Source: Deltaproteobacteria bacterium (lineage in GTDB: Bacteria > Desulfobacterota > Desulfovibrionia > Desulfovibrionales > Desulfovibrionaceae). Taken from it: a stretch of 64,000 nucleotides of DNA. Location of the stretch: the NCBI GenBank assembly GCA_031266055.1, contig JAISBT010000016.1, positions 1 through 64,000 of the forward strand, read 5' to 3'. This document shows positions 61,504 to 64,000 of the stretch, piece after piece. Each line of letters begins with the position of its first letter. Positions within the stretch are counted from its first letter, which is position 1. The position numbers and the translations under genes are program-made. Under the pieces are notes generated by a model that was given only the letters and a program-made list of their open reading frames with translations, had not been told where the DNA came from and ran no database searches.

Positions 61504-61979
61504 TTTTTCTTCCATTATATTTTTATTGTTGCCATTCCGGCTCATCTACCACATCGAATAGTCTCACCCTGCTGTTATTCAGGCCTTCTCTTTGCCGCCT
61601 GTTCAATATTACACAGCCTTCGGATGCTTCCCTGTCGTTATTACGGCGGTAGTGTCCAGATATTGCTTCTGGCGAATCAAATGGATGTGTTGCTGCTCGG
61701 CGCTGCCTGCCTTGACTGCACTGAAGTGAAGGCCAATGCTTAGAAGCATAAGGCTCTCAGCTATGGACATGCGTTGAAAATTGAAGAGCAACTGCATGAA
61801 GAGGTCAGGCCATGCAGAGGATCTGCCGGATGAACTGAGTTGTAGTAGTTCAGACTTGATCTGACAATCGGTTACGTTTTGATGGTTCCGCTTGTCCGGT
61901 CAATTGAGTTATGCGACTTTTTCCCCTCAAAGCTATTTTATCTCAATATGTTATAGCGTATTATCATCCGGAAATGGAA
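61504..61979. other. Gap with no supported gene
   Basis: About 475 bases with lower GC than the surroundings. A minus-strand frame at 61609-61797 has an ATG but no family similarity or ribosome binding site. A nearby minus-strand stretch reads LNYYNSVHPADPL, faintly like the end of IS3-type transposases, in another frame. This may be debris of an old insertion, but I cannot support a gene. No clear promoter or terminator was seen. Confidence 0.4.
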
Positions 61980-63920
61980 TTATTTATTACAGGGGCCATA
62001 GTCAATCAACGTAGCGCCCAAGTGTTCTTCAAGAGCCCGCACAACAGGCAGTTGTTCTATATTTTTTTTAAGGTCGGCGTATGCGCGCGGCGCTTCCGGA
62101 GGCGGTAAAACGCGCAGTGCCGGGATCTTTCCGCAAAAGGCCAGGAGCAGCTCCCGCAGGTTTTCGCCTGTATCTCCGCGCGCCAGCCTGGCGGCGGAAA
62201 AGGCGTTTGGCGGCGTTATACGCAGTTCCAGGGCGTCCCATTCAGCTTTTACGCTGTACAAAAGAGCGGAAAAACCGGGGGTGAACCGCAAGCCGGAAGT
62301 CGCGGCCCGGCCTGTGCAAAAAGCCAAAAAATCCTGCCAACTGTTTACTTCCGGCTTGCCGGAAATATCTTTACGCGTGTCTTCATGCCCGGCAGGCTCT
62401 CCCGCCGGGGAGCCTCCCGCCGGGGAGCCTTCCGCCGGGAAGCCTTCCGCCGGACTTACGGCATTGCCGGGAATACTCTCCCGGCGCTCTTCCGCTTCAG
62501 GGAAAGGAACCTCCTCCAACTCACCGCCCGTTGAGGCGGGAGCCAACGGCGGATTAAGCCGATTACGGATTGCCTCTTTCCGGAGAGGCCGCTTTTCCGG
62601 GTCTGTCTCCGCCAGGGCGCCCGCTTCAGCCTCAATCTCCGGCGTCAGCCCCAGATCCTTGGCTTCGGCGCCAGGCATCCGGCTCCGTGCTTCAGCATCC
62701 GGGCCGGGAACCTGTGCCGGGGTTTGCGCGGAATTTACCCGGGATGCCGGTTCAGAACTTTTTTTTCCGGTTGCTTGCAGGCGTTCCAGGTTGGAAAGCT
62801 GCTCCAGAGGCATAAGGCGCGGCAACATAGCCAGGTTGAACAATAAAAGTTCCAGCGCCAGCGAGGGTTCAAGGCTGGTCAGAACCCGGCGCTGGCCTTC
62901 CAGGGTCAACTGCCAGCAGGCGTGAATATGAGCCAGATCCATATTCCGCGCTTCGCCGTTCCATTTTTGCACCTCGGCGGCGGGCAGTTCCAGCAGGTTT
63001 TCGGCGGCGGAACCAATTTGGCGCAGCATAAAAAGGTTGCGCCACATGAGCGTAAGTTCGCGCAGGAAAAAACCCAAATCAATTCCCTGGTCAAGCAACT
63101 GCCCGGTTAACCCGCTGAGAGCGGCGCAATCGCCCTCCCGTATGGCGGCGAGGAGCCTGAAGAAAAGTTCCTGCCCGGCCAGCCCCAGCACAGACCGGGT
63201 ATCGGCTTCTTTCAAGTCTGTTCCGCCCAGAGCCAGAACCTGGCTTAAAAGAGTGACGGCGTCGCGCGCGCTGCCCGCGGCTCTGCGCACCAGCAGGCGC
63301 AGGGCCGTGTCTTCATGGCGTATGTTTTCCCGCCCGAGAATTTTTTGCAGATGGGCGAAAAGCTCCGCATCGCTTAAACGTTTGAAAACATAATGCTGGC
63401 AACGGCTGACAATGGTGAGGGGAAACTTGTGCGGCTCGGTGGTGGCCAGCATAAAGGTCACCTGCGCCGGGGGTTCTTCCAGGGTTTTGAGCAAGGCGTT
63501 GAAAGCCTCGCGGGACAGCATGTGCGCTTCATCAATGATAAAAATTTTATAGCGCCCTTCCATGGGCGCATAGCCCACGGATTCTTTGAGCGCGCGCACA
63601 TCGTCTATGCCCCGGTTGGAAGCGCCGTCTATTTCAAGAACATCCAGCGAAGATCCTTGCGTGATGCCCCTGCACAGATCGCAAGCATTGCAGGGTTCCA
63701 GGCCGTAGGAGGTTTTAACGGGAGCCAGGCAGTTCAGGGCTTTGGCGAAAATCCTGGCCACAGTGGTTTTACCCACACCGCGGGTACCGCTGAAGAGGTA
63801 AGCCGGGGCGATTTTACCTTCCGCCGCGGCACGGGACAAGATGCCTTTGAGCGTATTTTGCCCGGCCAGTTCCGCGAAAGTTTGCGGGCGGTAGCGAGTG
63901 GTCAGCGAAGCGTGGTGCAT
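61980..63920 (-). CDS. dnaX: DNA polymerase III subunit tau (and possibly gamma)
   Basis: DnaX is the clamp-loader ATPase. The N-terminal AAA+ domain has Walker A SGTRGVGKTT, a zinc module with CNACDLC, Walker B IIDEAHML, and sensor/SRC motif TIVSRCQHYVF; the collar (domain III) ends near residue 377. A low-complexity region rich in Glu, Pro, Ala and Gly follows (~385-545), then a C-terminal tau domain (~550-646). ATG 63920 (MHHASLTTRYRPQTF) is used; TTG 63929 is the only alternative further up. An A8 run at codons 385-388 may give a short gamma form. Length 646 residues. Confidence 0.97.
   Translation of the reverse strand: MHHASLTTRYRPQTFAELAGQNTLKGILSRAAAEGKIAPAYLFSGTRGVGKTTVARIFAKALNCLAPVKTSYGLEPCNACDLCRGITQGSSLDVLEIDGASNRGIDDVRALKESVGYAPMEGRYKIFIIDEAHMLSREAFNALLKTLEEPPAQVTFMLATTEPHKFPLTIVSRCQHYVFKRLSDAELFAHLQKILGRENIRHEDTALRLLVRRAAGSARDAVTLLSQVLALGGTDLKEADTRSVLGLAGQELFFRLLAAIREGDCAALSGLTGQLLDQGIDLGFFLRELTLMWRNLFMLRQIGSAAENLLELPAAEVQKWNGEARNMDLAHIHACWQLTLEGQRRVLTSLEPSLALELLLFNLAMLPRLMPLEQLSNLERLQATGKKSSEPASRVNSAQTPAQVPGPDAEARSRMPGAEAKDLGLTPEIEAEAGALAETDPEKRPLRKEAIRNRLNPPLAPASTGGELEEVPFPEAEERRESIPGNAVSPAEGFPAEGSPAGGSPAGEPAGHEDTRKDISGKPEVNSWQDFLAFCTGRAATSGLRFTPGFSALLYSVKAEWDALELRITPPNAFSAARLARGDTGENLRELLLAFCGKIPALRVLPPPEAPRAYADLKKNIEQLPVVRALEEHLGATLIDYGPCNK
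62401..62460 (-). repeat. 15-bp tandem repeat inside dnaX
   Basis: Four 15-base units (CCCGCCGGGGAGCCT, an identical copy, TCCGCCGGGAAGCCT, and a degenerate fourth) encode a repeated AEG[FS]P / AGGSP pentapeptide in the tau linker. The length is a multiple of three, so the frame is kept. Unit number could vary between strains. Confidence 0.75.
62752..62768 (-). promoter_or_regulatory. dnaX: Candidate frameshift or slippage site in dnaX
   Basis: On the coding strand the codons GGA AAA AAA AGT TCT GAA (62768-62751) contain eight A in a row. A -1 shift on AAA AAA, or gain of one A by polymerase slippage, is followed by AAG TTC TGA, a stop at 62754-62752. The short product would be about 389 residues, just past domain III, the size of gamma in other bacteria. 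No clear upstream Shine-Dalgarno-like stimulator or strong downstream hairpin was found. Confidence 0.55.
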
Positions 63921-64000
63921 AAGTTTCAATTCACAGCCAACTCCATCCCGGCGGATAGGAGCCGGGTGGATTGTCCCTTCACTGAAGGAAGGGGTTACCG
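63921..64000 (-). other. dnaX leader, cut by the window edge
   Basis: On the minus strand CCCGGC-TCCTATCC-GCCGGG and CCTTC-AGT-GAAGG can form hairpins within 75 bases of the start codon. No tRNA or SRP RNA signature was recognised. What lies beyond is outside the window. Confidence 0.3.

Noticed and set aside
61609-61797. A 62-codon minus-strand frame resembling a possible transposase scrap
   Set aside because: No recognisable family, no ribosome binding site and no terminal repeats; listed only as gap debris.
62401-62460. CRISPR-like short direct repeats
   Set aside because: Units are contiguous, 15 bp and inside the dnaX coding frame, so they are a coding tandem repeat without spacers.
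63921-64000. Possible SRP RNA or tRNA next to dnaX
   Set aside because: The hairpins lack the conserved SRP loop bases and no cloverleaf can be drawn.

Overview
The window looks like a chromosomal segment of a Gram-negative, GC-rich (roughly 58%) bacterium, most plausibly a member of the Desulfovibrionaceae. That placement is inferred from gene content: a complete C-P lyase locus, a TAXI-type fused TRAP transporter with DUF1850, a Csd4-type cell-shape carboxypeptidase, a DUF1523 protein, an RND efflux operon, and a dnaX / ybaB / recR / tatD neighbourhood. It was not tested by any search. No rRNA, tRNA, CRISPR array or intact insertion sequence was seen.

Layout. (1) 0-1.4 kb: two small unknown proteins, then ndk. 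(2) 1.6-11.4 kb: a phosphonate operon phnGHIJKL, a hairpin terminator, then phnCDE-phnM and a DUF1045 2H-phosphoesterase gene. phnI carries a one-base frameshift. (3) 11.8-24.6 kb: a surface-glycan or glycoconjugate cluster: KAS III, acyl carrier protein, a collapsed SDR reductase relic, two tandem GT4 glycosyltransferases, methyltransferase, asparagine-synthase-type amidotransferase, radical SAM/SPASM-like enzyme, second methyltransferase, a two-domain GT2 protein and a NeuD/PglD-type acyltransferase. (4) 24.6-33.1 kb (minus strand): a GH144-like glucanase, a DUF4139 protein, a DEAD-box helicase, two metallo-beta-lactamase-fold proteins, and pyrH-frr. (5) 33.3-35.5 kb: a macrodomain protein and a hipBA toxin-antitoxin pair abutting a partly duplicated argH 3' end. 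(6) 35.6-39.2 kb: argF-argG-argH. (7) 39.3-49.2 kb: an FkbM methyltransferase, an alpha/beta hydrolase, an Rpn-type nuclease, and a tetR / acrAB-oprM-like efflux locus with a clear operator-promoter. (8) 49.5-54.3 kb: a TAXI-TRAP transporter (receptor, DUF1850, fused permease) and two small membrane proteins. (9) 54.2-64 kb: a radical SAM protein, a HIT protein, an IHF/HU-like protein, a Csd4-like carboxypeptidase, tatD, recR, ybaB, two unknown small genes and dnaX.

The intergenic DNA is full of two dispersed repeat families. Family A is built from palindromes around a core reading ACATTGAAAATGT and can extend to a ~170-bp element. Family B is ~150-220 bp, begins with a long hairpin and carries a stretch that, when read through, encodes residues like ISTSKLxPCSxDVSAA. 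A family B copy forms the C-terminal tail of TatD. The most interesting items are: a ~56-residue module shared by a methyltransferase and the radical SAM enzyme of the glycan cluster; an A8 slippery run in dnaX placed exactly where a -1 shift would give a gamma subunit; the repeat families; the phnI frameshift; and the collapsed SDR gene.
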